Assembly: GCA_019671005.1 (NCBI GenBank)
Contig: JAGYYJ010002884.1
Location: 1-64,000, forward strand
Direction of reading: 5' to 3'
From: Hibiscus mutabilis
Taxonomy: Eukaryota; Streptophyta; Magnoliopsida; Malvales; Malvaceae
Length of the DNA stretch: 64,000 nucleotides
Under the pieces are notes generated by a model, which made no database searches, was not told the DNA's origin, and was given only the letters and a program-made list of their open reading frames with translations. Below are positions 48,776-57,587 of this stretch, piece by piece. The first letter of the stretch is position 1. Each line of letters begins with the position of its first letter. Both the position numbers and the translations under genes were made by a program.

Positions 48776-50132
48776 ATGGCCACGGAGACTCCTCTAAGTA
48801 CCAAGGTTTGCATCATTGGAAGCGGCCCTTCCGCCCACACGGCCGCCATCTACGCTGCCCGTGCTGAGCTCAAGCCTATTCTTTTCGAGGGCTGGATGGC
48901 TAACGATATTGCCCCCGGCGGCCAGCTTACAACCACATCAGATGTCGAGAACTTCCCCGGATTCCCGGACGGGATCATGGGGTCGGATCTTATGGACCGG
49001 TGCCGCAACCAGTCGCTCCGGTTCGGGACTACAATCTTCACTGAGACAGTCAACAAAGTCGACTTCTCTTCGTCTCCGTTCAAGATATTCGCCGATTCGA
49101 ACACCGTCCTGGCTGACTCGGTCATCGTGGCCACCGGTGCCGTGGCAAAGCGGCTCAGTTTCCCGGGTTCAGGTGATGGGCAAGGGGGATTTTGGAACAG
49201 AGGAATCTCAGCGTGCGCGGTGTGTGATGGGGCGGCGCCAATCTTCAGGAACAAGCCCTTGGCCGTGATCGGCGGAGGCGACTCCGCCATGGAGGAATCC
49301 ACCTTCCTCACCAAGTACGGTTCCAAGGTTTATATCATTCACCGGAGGGACTCGTTTAGGGCATCCAAGATTATGCAAAGCAGAGTTGTTTCGAACCCTA
49401 AGATAGAGGTGATCTGGAATTCGGTGGTCGTGGAGGCGTACGGGGATAGGGTCTTGGGTGGTCTCAAAGTGAAGAATTTACTCACCGGAGAGGTTTCCGA
49501 TTTGCAAGTCTCCGGTTTGTTCTTTGCCATTGGGCATGAGCCGGCCACAAAGTTCTTGGACGGCCAACTGCAGCTTGACTCGGATGGCTATGTTCTCACT
49601 AAGCCAGGCACAACCCAGACCAGCGTGCCCGGCATTTTCGCTGCCGGAGATGTGCAGGATAAGAAGTACAGGCAGGCTGTTACTGCTGCTGGCACTGGTT
49701 TGTCAATTTCTTCATCTTTTGATTCTCATCAAGCTGCCTTATTTGCATTACCCTGCTAGATTAGAAAGACCTACCATGAAAATGAAACTGCAAATACTTG
49801 TGTTTCGAATCATATCGAAAGAAACTTAGGCATTCTATATCGGTTCAGTTGATTTGACAATTGATTCGAGCATCAGAATTAAAATCTTATCAATACAATA
49901 GTGTCATTTGGTGGAATGTTTGACCCTAGACCGGTACAACTTTGATCACCTAAACTTCCTCCGATCGAAAGAAATAAATTAAAGGAACTTGGGCAATTCG
50001 ATCTGCATTTTCTCTGTATGTATACTTGGTGTTGTGGTTGGGTTGGAACTAACTTTGTTTTGCAACAATGCAGGGTGCATGGCGGCCTTGGAAGCTGAAC
50101 ATTACTTGCAAGAAATTGGATCGAGTGAATGA
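48776..50132 (+). CDS. NTRB: NADPH-dependent thioredoxin reductase (NTRA/NTRB type)
   Basis: Two exons, 48776-49697 and 50074-50132, joined in phase 1, give 326 residues. The flavoenzyme passes electrons from NADPH through FAD to thioredoxin h in the cytosol or mitochondria. Visible motifs: FAD-binding GSGPSAHTA at residues 15-23, the redox pair Cys147/Cys150 (CAVC), NADPH-binding GGGDSA at 166-171 and HRRDSFRAS at 189-197, and the C-terminal FAD motif TSVPGIFAAGD. The C-terminus is CMAALEAEHYLQEIGSSE. There is no C-terminal thioredoxin domain, so it is not NTRC. The first in-frame ATG is 48776 (MATETPLS). The upstream sequence in this frame lacks another ATG, so a long mitochondrial presequence is not encoded here. 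Intact. The choice between A and B paralogues is uncertain. Confidence 0.95.
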
Positions 50133-51712
50133 TCATTTGGTCAGTGTTCTATCAGGAATTTAATTCATAAGCTGTTCGATTTGAACCAACTTATTCATCT
50201 TATTCGGGATCAGTATTAGAATTTCCATTGTTATTGGTATTGATATCTGGTGTAATGGAAATGGATTAGCATTATCATTTCTGTTGTCAGTAAAGAACGC
50301 AATTCCTACTGTGGATTGCCTTATGATTGCATTTTTTTTTCTTTGTTTTATTGCTTCGTAGCAAAGTTTGTTGAGATTGGATATGCAAAATTGTGGATTG
50401 AAAACTAGTTAAGTTAGGGAAAGTGGTTGATCGAGTTTGGAGTCAAACAGGTGAATCGAGTTTCGAGACACGAGTTCTGAGTCATGCTCGTGTTTTGTAG
50501 TGCTTAAGATTTGCTTGCCGGATTACATCTTTAGATGTCGCTATGGTAGGTATATAAATGAACCATGAGTTGCATGACTTGGTGAATTCCCAATCTTAAC
50601 TTTTTTTAAAAAAATTATCGAGTTAAATTTAAGTTCGAAACATTCATATTTCAAGTGAGTAAGATCCAAGAAGCTGAGAGGAATAGATACAGGTGAATCA
50701 TGAGTTACTTGATTAAAATTCGATTCCAGTTACCTTTCATCAAACAGTTAAAGCTAATCATACGAGACGATACGAATACATGTCATGTTCTTTCAAGTAA
50801 TGTTATAAGTTTTTTTTTTTCGAACAAAAGTAATGTTAATAAGTTGAGTCTCGTGAATGAAAAAAAATAATGTTGGAAGGGTTTTGCTCTCTGCTAAAGG
50901 GTTTGACACGATTTAACTGCAGACCATTAGACAGGAAGTTTTAGATCAAAACAAAATAACGTTGTTCTCTTTGTTTCATATCGGCTGTGATGCGCATTAT
51001 TTACAGAATTGACCCAATACTTTTCTTAGCCGATAAAAGAATAAACACGTTGATCACAAGTTTTAAAATTAACATTTTGCCCAAGTATCTCAGCTAAGTT
51101 TCGTAGTTAAATGACTTGTTTTTTTTTAGTTATAAACAAATCAATTTATTGAGGTCAAAAATGACAATAACTACAACTGTCTAAAACATAGAAATTAAAA
51201 AATAAAATAAAATAAAATGAGGGCGTCTGAATCCAAGAAAGTAGATTTATTAATGGAAATATTACAATACATTTCTAATAAAAAATGGATTTGGTTTAAT
51301 ATAAATTTGTCTAATGAAATGAAACGTTAAATCTCTTAAATAATATCAAAAGTTTAAATATTGATATTATGAATAGAATAAATTGTGTTGCAAGAGTCAT
51401 TTTATAATAATTTTATGAAATATTTGATCCAAATTAATAGATAATTAAATTAAATATAAACAATTGATAATTGAGTGACTAAATTGATACAATTGATAAT
51501 TGAATGACTAAATTGATACAGTCCCTATGATAGAGGGACCAAACAGTTACTTTCACCAAAGAATTTAACAAAGCTTCCCCTTCACGCTATAACCAGTTTG
51601 GTTCGTGGATTAAAAAGGACAAAAAGACGTACAGAAGAAGGCTTAGTTCTCTGCTCGTTAGAATCAAAAGCTCAAATTTATTTTATTCATTGAAAGGAAA
51701 TCGAAACCGTAG
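50133..51712. other. Intergenic region
   Basis: 3' UTR of the thioredoxin reductase gene at first, then AT-rich DNA and, from about 51540, the probable promoter and leader of the gene at 51713. A short direct repeat containing ACAATTGATAATTGA(G/A)TGAC lies at 51461-51520. Confidence 0.45.
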
Positions 51713-52765
51713 ATGGACCAAGGCGATCCTTTTGGCTGGTTAATCGATGATTGCCAGATGTCACCCTCTGAGGCGTTCGACCTACAACACTGCTCGTATT
51801 TTGGAGTGTCAGATTCTGATGACTCCTACTCCGACGACGGCGATCGGAAACCGACTGGTATCCCTGTCGAATCCGCCGGAATCTCAATGTTGTCTCCGCC
51901 TGATTTACCAGAAGACGAGCTGCCAAATCACCGATCCAACGTTCCCGAAGACCAGGAGATCTACCACACTCCCCCTGAGTTCAGGTGGACTCCTACCTCC
52001 TCCGATTACTACAGCGATGATCGAATGGTCGGGAATGGTCTTGATCGTGACGGAGGAACTGTGCCCCTTGAGGTGGAGAGCGGGAGTGTCGTTGATTTGT
52101 GGAGAGATACGGACTTAGGGTTTACGGAATTGGAATCGGAAGAAAATAGGGTTTCGAGAAGAGAATCTTCGCGGACTGAAGCTCTGGAATTGAGTGATAC
52201 TGAGGCATTATTGGAATCATTGAGGAATACTACTCCGTCTCCCGGAGGTACTCCAGAAGTAACGCTCGAAATTGACAATGGTGAAGGAAATTCTGAGGGA
52301 AATAAGAATATTGCAGGGGATATTGATCAGGCTCGATGCATCAGTGAGAATGGTTCGAATTCGAGGGCAATGGAGGCGAAAACTAAGGGAAAACGGTTGT
52401 TGCCTTCATGGGGAAATCCAAGGGTGGAGGTTGATCATGAGAGTGCTGATGAGGAACTGGTGGTTAATGGTAGAGTTGGAGACGATGAGAGAGTCGGCGA
52501 GGATGCAGAGGTGAATGAAAGAGCTAATGGGAATGCAAGGGGTGACGAGAGAGTTGACGACGGACCTGAGGTGTTGCCTTCATTGGTTAATGGAAGGGAA
52601 CCGGTCCATTCTAATATTGGTACAAATTGTGTGAGGGAGAATATACGGCGACGAACTGCTCTGGATGTGTTGCTGCATCTGGAAAAGGATACCGAGGAAG
52701 ATACGAGTCTATACGGTCTTAGTCTTTTGGAGGTTGCACAGCAAAAATGGGGTAAGTTTGTATGA
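51713..52765 (+). CDS. Acidic plant protein of unknown function, 3' end uncertain
   Basis: A 350-codon open frame starting MDQGDPFGWLIDDCQMSPSE. It is very acidic and Ser/Glu-rich, with no membrane segment or known domain, and is probably disordered and nuclear. Near the end is a conserved-looking segment RRRTALDVLLHLEKDTEED followed by SLLEVAQQKW. A strong donor GTAAGT at 52752 interrupts the frame just there. The true product probably splices onward, and the 14 unspliced bases to the TGA at 52765 are not coding. A possible acceptor (TTTGTAG) ends at 52989, but the exon after it stops within a few codons. The inverted HSFA1 fragment begins soon after, so the normal last exon may be lost. Confidence 0.75.
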   Translation: MDQGDPFGWLIDDCQMSPSEAFDLQHCSYFGVSDSDDSYSDDGDRKPTGIPVESAGISMLSPPDLPEDELPNHRSNVPEDQEIYHTPPEFRWTPTSSDYYSDDRMVGNGLDRDGGTVPLEVESGSVVDLWRDTDLGFTELESEENRVSRRESSRTEALELSDTEALLESLRNTTPSPGGTPEVTLEIDNGEGNSEGNKNIAGDIDQARCISENGSNSRAMEAKTKGKRLLPSWGNPRVEVDHESADEELVVNGRVGDDERVGEDAEVNERANGNARGDERVDDGPEVLPSLVNGREPVHSNIGTNCVRENIRRRTALDVLLHLEKDTEEDTSLYGLSLLEVAQQKWGKFV

Positions 52766-53044
52766 AGGTGTTTATGCAGGTAAATTGGAATATATGAGAC
52801 GATAGGATATATACATTTTAGTTTGAACTCATGCTTTATACGGAAGGTTTACCTGTATATAAATGCATAATTTGAAATGTGGAAGCATGGAACTACATTT
52901 GGCTTCTAACATTGATCTTGCATCATATATACATATACATACACACATTACACATATTGCTTGTGTAGCTTTGGGCTTTGCTTTGTAGGAGGAAAGTGAA
53001 TTAGAATAATGGAAAATTGGAAGGGTAGAAAAGTGGATGGACGG

Positions 53045-53740
53045 AAAACATATTTCCGGTATTTGATAAAGTTCAGGTATAATAGTATTTGTACAAGGAA
53101 TGGACATGGATGGTGCCTTTTCTGCTCCAACCAGTGCACTGAAATCTGGAGATTGTGCTGTTGTAATCTTTTAGCGACAATTGTTAAAGGAGTCGAGTCT
53201 GGTAGGCGTATTCACTTTCATGATCTGCCTGAGCATTGGTTTAGCATCATTCATCAAAGGCTGATACTTAACAATCTGTTTGTCGGAGGCAGTAGAAAGC
53301 TCGTTATCACGGATAACATCCTGCTTTAGTCGCCTTTTTCATGTTGGCTTCACTTATGTGCTTATTGCTTTCATTTTGTTGCGGCATAAATTGAGCCAAA
53401 AAGCCAGGGCTCTGCACAGCCTTTGCCAAGAATGTCATCATCTGATGCGGTCGGCTGCTGCTCCGTCCACTGAAGTAGTTGCACCATTGTCTGCAGCTGG
53501 TTATGTGTAGGCTATTGCTGCTGCCTCGACCTAACAAGTTCCTGCATGAGCACGTTCTTGTCCCTTTTGAGCTGCCCCAATTTCTCAACCTCTCCGTCCA
53601 CGACGTGTTTGCTGAGTCAGCTGATGACCATGACCATAGGCAGGCTTTCCCCGGCTAATGTTTAGAAGCAAATGTTTCTGATCTCTTAAATTTCCCTCAT
53701 TTGCAAATTCCCAACGGTCTGGATCAATCTGCCGAAAACC
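53045..53740 (-). pseudogene. HSFA1: HSFA1-like heat shock factor fragment
   Basis: On the minus strand a TAG acceptor at 53741-53743 precedes GFRQIDPDRWEFANEG, the second half of the HSF DNA-binding domain. Known HSF genes have their intron exactly there, so part of the intron came with the fragment. Downstream pieces in shifting frames include EVEKLGQLKRDKNVLMQELV (oligomerisation heptads), LAKAVQSPGFLAQF, DNELSTASDKQIVKYQP, TTAQSPDFSALVGAEKA and TIIPELYQIPEI. Frameshifts, at least one in-frame TAG, and a large internal deletion after DSFNN rule out function. The first exon is absent. It lies inverted just behind the gene at 51713. Confidence 0.9.
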
Positions 53741-53759
53741 CTATCAAAACATAAAGAAC

Positions 53760-54185
53760 AAACAATTACGTGTTGCTGGTTTGCTATCTTGGTTAAGATC
53801 AAATTATGTAATTAGTCTTTATGCACAAGTTATGAATTTAATCTTTATACTTTAATTTAATAATTATTAATTTTTATACTTTCCAAGTTTTTGAAATTTC
53901 AGTCTTGAATTAAAAACTACAATTGTCATTAAATGTTAAATTAAATTAAGTTATTCGATTCATGTAACATGTTAAGTCGTAGATTTAACTTATATTATCT
54001 AATTTGGTCAATTTTAAAGTATAAAGACTAATTTTTTTACTTATTTTTATACATTTCCTAAATTACCCATAAGCTCCTTTAGAACTCTATACTAACCAAA
54101 TTAGAGGATATTTTAAACTTAAATATAATCAAATTCACAATCTTTAAATTACTATATTAATAATATCAATCAAACTGATCTATAA
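53760..54185. other. Intergenic, AT-rich
   Basis: Noncoding, with phrases shared with the inverted-repeat element at 18588-18956. Confidence 0.4.
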
Positions 54186-54344
54186 TTTACCAACAACTAG
54201 TTGATCTAGCAGAATGAGGTATTATATCCCTTTAAGTAAGGTTAGAGGTTTGAATCGTGACATTGTGGATGAAAAAAATTGGATTAGGAGGGTTGTTCTC
54301 ATATTGAGCTTCTACAAAACTCAATTCAGATTGGTCGACCAATG
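54186..54344 (+). mobile_element. tRNA-derived SINE-like element, copy 2
   Basis: A-box-like TAGTTGATCTAGCAG, then GGTTAGAGGTTTGAATCGTG with a B-box-like core, then AAAACTCAATTCAGATTGG and TCGACCAAT. Block order and spacing match copy 1 at 45676-45820 on the other strand. Confidence 0.5.
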
Positions 54345-55149
54345 AATTAAATAAGATGGTTAAACCCAAAAAAATTACTCCATAATATTTTTTATATATA
54401 ATTTTGGGTAGGGCACCTGAACAAGTTTGGGCTGTCAAGCCCGTGGGTGCCTATAATTTTAAATCTGAAGGAAGACATTGAATTGAAACTGACCCATGAC
54501 AAAATACGTTAGACTGACAGAATAAAAGCCCATGATATAAATTCCAAACAGCAATGAATAAATTATTATTCAAAAAAATATAAGAATTTATACACAAATT
54601 TACAAATTTCATACTTAAATTTTAAATAATAAATTTTATATTTAAATATCATACATAAAATAAAAGTAAAATATTATTCTTCTATCCTACTAAAACTGTT
54701 ACATTTTCATATTTTGTGGGTCAATTTTTTTTTAACTTTGACCTCTTATAATTTAAAATTTATTATTAATAAAAATATAAAAATATATATATTTTTAAAA
54801 ACTTTTAATCAAATGTTTTTAAATATATTCTTTTATAAACTTTAATTAATTAAAATATTTAAATAAACTACAATTAAAATTAAAAAAATTGACCAGAAAA
54901 ATATCAACATATAACAATTTTAGTGAGAGAGAAAAAGCATTATTTAAAAATCATATTTTTTCAACTAAATTAATAAAAAGTAACGAGTGGGACAAAATAT
55001 TGAAATAAAAATGGACGAACCAGGTTTGAAGTTGGAGCCTGGGGGTGAGTGAAAGGGGACATGATTGTGATGGTGATTTTGGTTGGGTCTGTCCCCAAAT
55101 GGCTAATAAATTCAACCCCCCTCAATCATCATGCCCCAAAACTATAACA
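54345..55149. other. Intergenic, AT-rich
   Basis: No coding signal. The part at 54600-55000 is extremely AT-rich. Confidence 0.45.
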
Positions 55150-55406
55150 TGATTTTAAGGATAAACTACACCAGTGACCACCGAATTATTTAGACATACC
55201 TATTTTGACCATCAAATTATCGAACTCGTCAATCAGACCACTAAACTTATTAAATTGACCTATTTTGACCACCGCCGTTAAAAAACTAACTGAAGGGTAA
55301 CGTGGCAGTTAAGAAAAAATTGTAAAATTACACATTTAGTCCATATTATTTACTTATTAAATCAATTTGGTCCTAATTTTATTTTAATTAAATAAATTTA
55401 ATCAAC

Positions 55407-55440
55407 CAATCGGATGATGACACGTGTCATCATCCAATTG
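55407..55440. promoter_or_regulatory. Long palindrome centred on ACACGTGT
   Basis: A 34-base palindrome with one mismatched pair; the inner 24 bases (55412-55435) are perfect, with TGACACGTGTCA at the middle. The core is the G-box/ABRE sequence bound by bZIP and bHLH factors. Whether it acts as a site or is simply part of the transposon is unknown. Confidence 0.5.
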
Positions 55441-55552
55441 GATTAATTTACTCAAATTTTAATTTAGTTTATTTAATATTTAATATTTTTTCCCTCCAAT
55501 CAGGTGGTAACACGTGTCACTAGGAAAATTAGTGAAGAATAAAGAATGGCAT

Positions 55553-55618
55553 TGGGGAAGCTCAAACCTGGGACCAAGAGGGTGAAAACCCAAGCCTTTA
55601 CCACTAAGACAAGCAGCT
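55553..55618 (-). repeat. tRNA-like segment in the left arm
   Basis: On the minus strand: A-box-like TGTCTTAGTGG, anticodon-stem-like GCTTGGGTTTTCACCC, then CCCAGGTTTGAG like a degenerate T arm with B box. The order and spacing resemble tRNA-Glu. The ends do not form an acceptor stem, so it is not an active tRNA. Confidence 0.35.
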
Positions 55619-56446
55619 CTTAGTGATATAAATTGCACATTTAATATACATATCTTATAGTTTAGTAAATGTTAGGGTGAAAAGAAATTCGATTTAAAAT
55701 ATTTTTTCTTTTTTATATTTAAATTAAATCGAATATTTATTAAAATATTAAATATTCGATTTAAAAAATATTTGATTTAAAAGAAAAGAAATTTGATTTA
55801 AAAAAGTATTATAATATTTAAAATATTAGAATATTTAAAGTATTTTAAATTCGATTTAAAAAATCAAATACTTTTTAAAATCAAATTTCTTTTCTTTTAA
55901 ATCAAATATATTTTAAATCGAATATTGTTTTAAATCAAATTTCTTTTCTTTTAAAACAAATATTTGAATATTTTAAATATTCTATTTAAAAAATATTCAA
56001 TTTTTTTAAATATTATATTTAAAAAATATTCGAATATTTTTTAAATCAAATATTTTATATTTTAAATTGAATATTTTTTATTTAAAAAAATATTTGAATA
56101 TTTAAAATATTCAAATATTTTAAACATTCAAATACTTTTTTAAATCAAATTTATTTTCTTTTAAATCAAATATTTAATATTTTAATAAATATTCTATTTA
56201 ATTTAAATATGAAAAAGAAAATAAATATTCGAATATTTTAAATTGATTTTTTTTCTTTTAAATCGAATATATTTTATAATCGAATATTTAATAATTTTCA
56301 GATTTAAATTAAATCAAATATTTGTACACATCCCAAGTGATCTAAGCTCGAGTTCCCTTTCAACCATTTTTACTTCATTTTCCCCTAACATTTACTGAAG
56401 TATAAGATATGTATATCAGAGTATGCAATTTATATTACTAACAACT

Positions 56447-56507
56447 GTTTGACTTAGTGGTAAAGGCTTGGGTTTTCACCCTATTGGTCCTAGGTTTAAA
56501 CCTCCCC
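56447..56507 (+). repeat. tRNA-like segment in the right arm
   Basis: The inverted partner of 55553-55618, with GACTTAGTGGTAAAGG, TGGGTTTTCACCC and CTAGGTTTAAACC. It has diverged in the B box. Confidence 0.35.
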
Positions 56508-56911
56508 AATGCCATTCTTCATTCTTCACTAATTTTCCTTTAACCACATGGTGACACGTGTCACCACCTGATGGGAGAGAAAATATATTAAATATTAAAT
56601 AAAATAAATTAAAATTTGAGTAAATTAATCAAATTTTGTATGACATGTGTCATCATCTGATTGGTTGATTAATTTTATTTATTTAAAATAAAATTAGGAT
56701 CAAATAAATTTAATAAGTAAATAACAGGGACTAAATGTGTAATTTTACAAATTTATCTTAACTGCCACGTCACCCCTCCGTTAGTTTTTTAACGGCGGTG
56801 GTCAAAATAGGTCAATTTAATAAGTTTGGTGGTCTGGTTGACAAGTTCGATAGTTCGGTGATCAAAATAGGTACGCCCAAATAGTTCGGCGTCACCGGTG
56901 TAGTTTACCCT

Positions 56912-56920
56912 AATTTTAAT
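56912..56920. repeat. Left 9-bp target site duplication of element 2
   Basis: AATTTTAAT directly before the GGGTAAAA end at 56921. It is identical to 57579-57587. Confidence 0.8.
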
Positions 56921-57578
56921 GGGTAAAATACACCAGTAGTCACCGAACTATGGTTTCTTTCTTATTTTGGTCACCGATCTATTTTTTTGATAAAAAAATC
57001 ACCAACGTTATGTTTCCTTCCTATTTTGGTCACCAGTCTATTTTTTTGGCAAAAACATCACTAATGTTATGTTTCCTCTTATTTTGGTCATTAGCTGTTA
57101 TTTTATTTTAATTTTTCATGTCATTTATTCTCTCTCCTCGTAAGCAGTATATGTTATTTTATAATATTTTTATTTAAACTAACAGGATGGTGACACGTGT
57201 AACTGCCTATTAAATGAATAAAATGAATAAAAAAGCAAGCGCTTTATGCAGACAGATAGATGGTGACACGTGTAACTGCCTAATAGGACGGTGACACGTG
57301 TAACTGCCTATTAGTCGAATCTCTCTGGCTGCATAAGGGGCTTGATTTTTTATTCCACTAATAAGCAGTGACACATGTCACAATCCTGTTAGTTTGAATA
57401 AAAATATTATAAAATAACATATATTGCTTACGAGGAAAATTAAAAAAATAATTTTTTTAACAGCCGGTGACCAAAATAGGAATGAAACATAACGTTAGTG
57501 ATGTTTTTGCCAAAAAATAGTTCAGTGACCAGAATAAAAAAAAAACCATATTTTGGTGACTACTGATGTAGTTTACGC
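56921..57578. mobile_element. Foldback/MULE-like element 2, 658 bp
   Basis: It begins GGGTAAAATACACCAGTAGT and ends, on the other strand, GCGTAAACTACATCAGTAGT. Both arms (about 260 bases) are inverted copies carrying GTGACCAAAATAGGAA, AACATAACGTTAGTGATG and AATATTATAAAATAACATAT-type blocks. A perfect 9-bp duplication AATTTTAAT flanks it (56912-56920 and 57579-57587). The central part has three direct copies of GGTGACACGTGTAACTGCC near 57188, 57260 and 57290. No coding. It sits one base from the end of element 1. Confidence 0.88.
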
Positions 57579-57587
57579 AATTTTAAT
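57579..57587. repeat. Right 9-bp target site duplication of element 2
   Basis: AATTTTAAT directly after the element end at 57578. It is identical to 56912-56920. Confidence 0.8.

Larger units (their letters stand above)
55159..56910. mobile_element. Foldback/MULE-like element 1, 1752 bp
   Basis: Two arms of about 520-540 bases (55159 to about 55690, and about 56375 to 56910) are inverted copies. The left end is GGATAAACTACACC and the right end is GGTGTAGTTTACCC. The centre, 55690-56375, is a low-complexity core made of ATATTTTAAA and TTTAAATCGAATAT words that can itself pair. Flanks TGATTTTAA (55150-55158) and TAATTTTAA (56911-56919) form an 8/9 match, as expected for a 9-bp Mutator-type target duplication. 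There is no transposase. Each arm carries two ACACGTGT or ACATGTGT palindromes and a tRNA-like segment. Confidence 0.82.

Noticed and set aside
49879..50136. Minus-strand frame over the NTR intron and last exon
   Set aside because: Antisense shadow of a verified gene with no homology.
55553..55618. A functional tRNA-Glu gene
   Set aside because: The A box is good but the B box is degraded, no acceptor stem can be formed, and an inverted copy exists in the same transposon.
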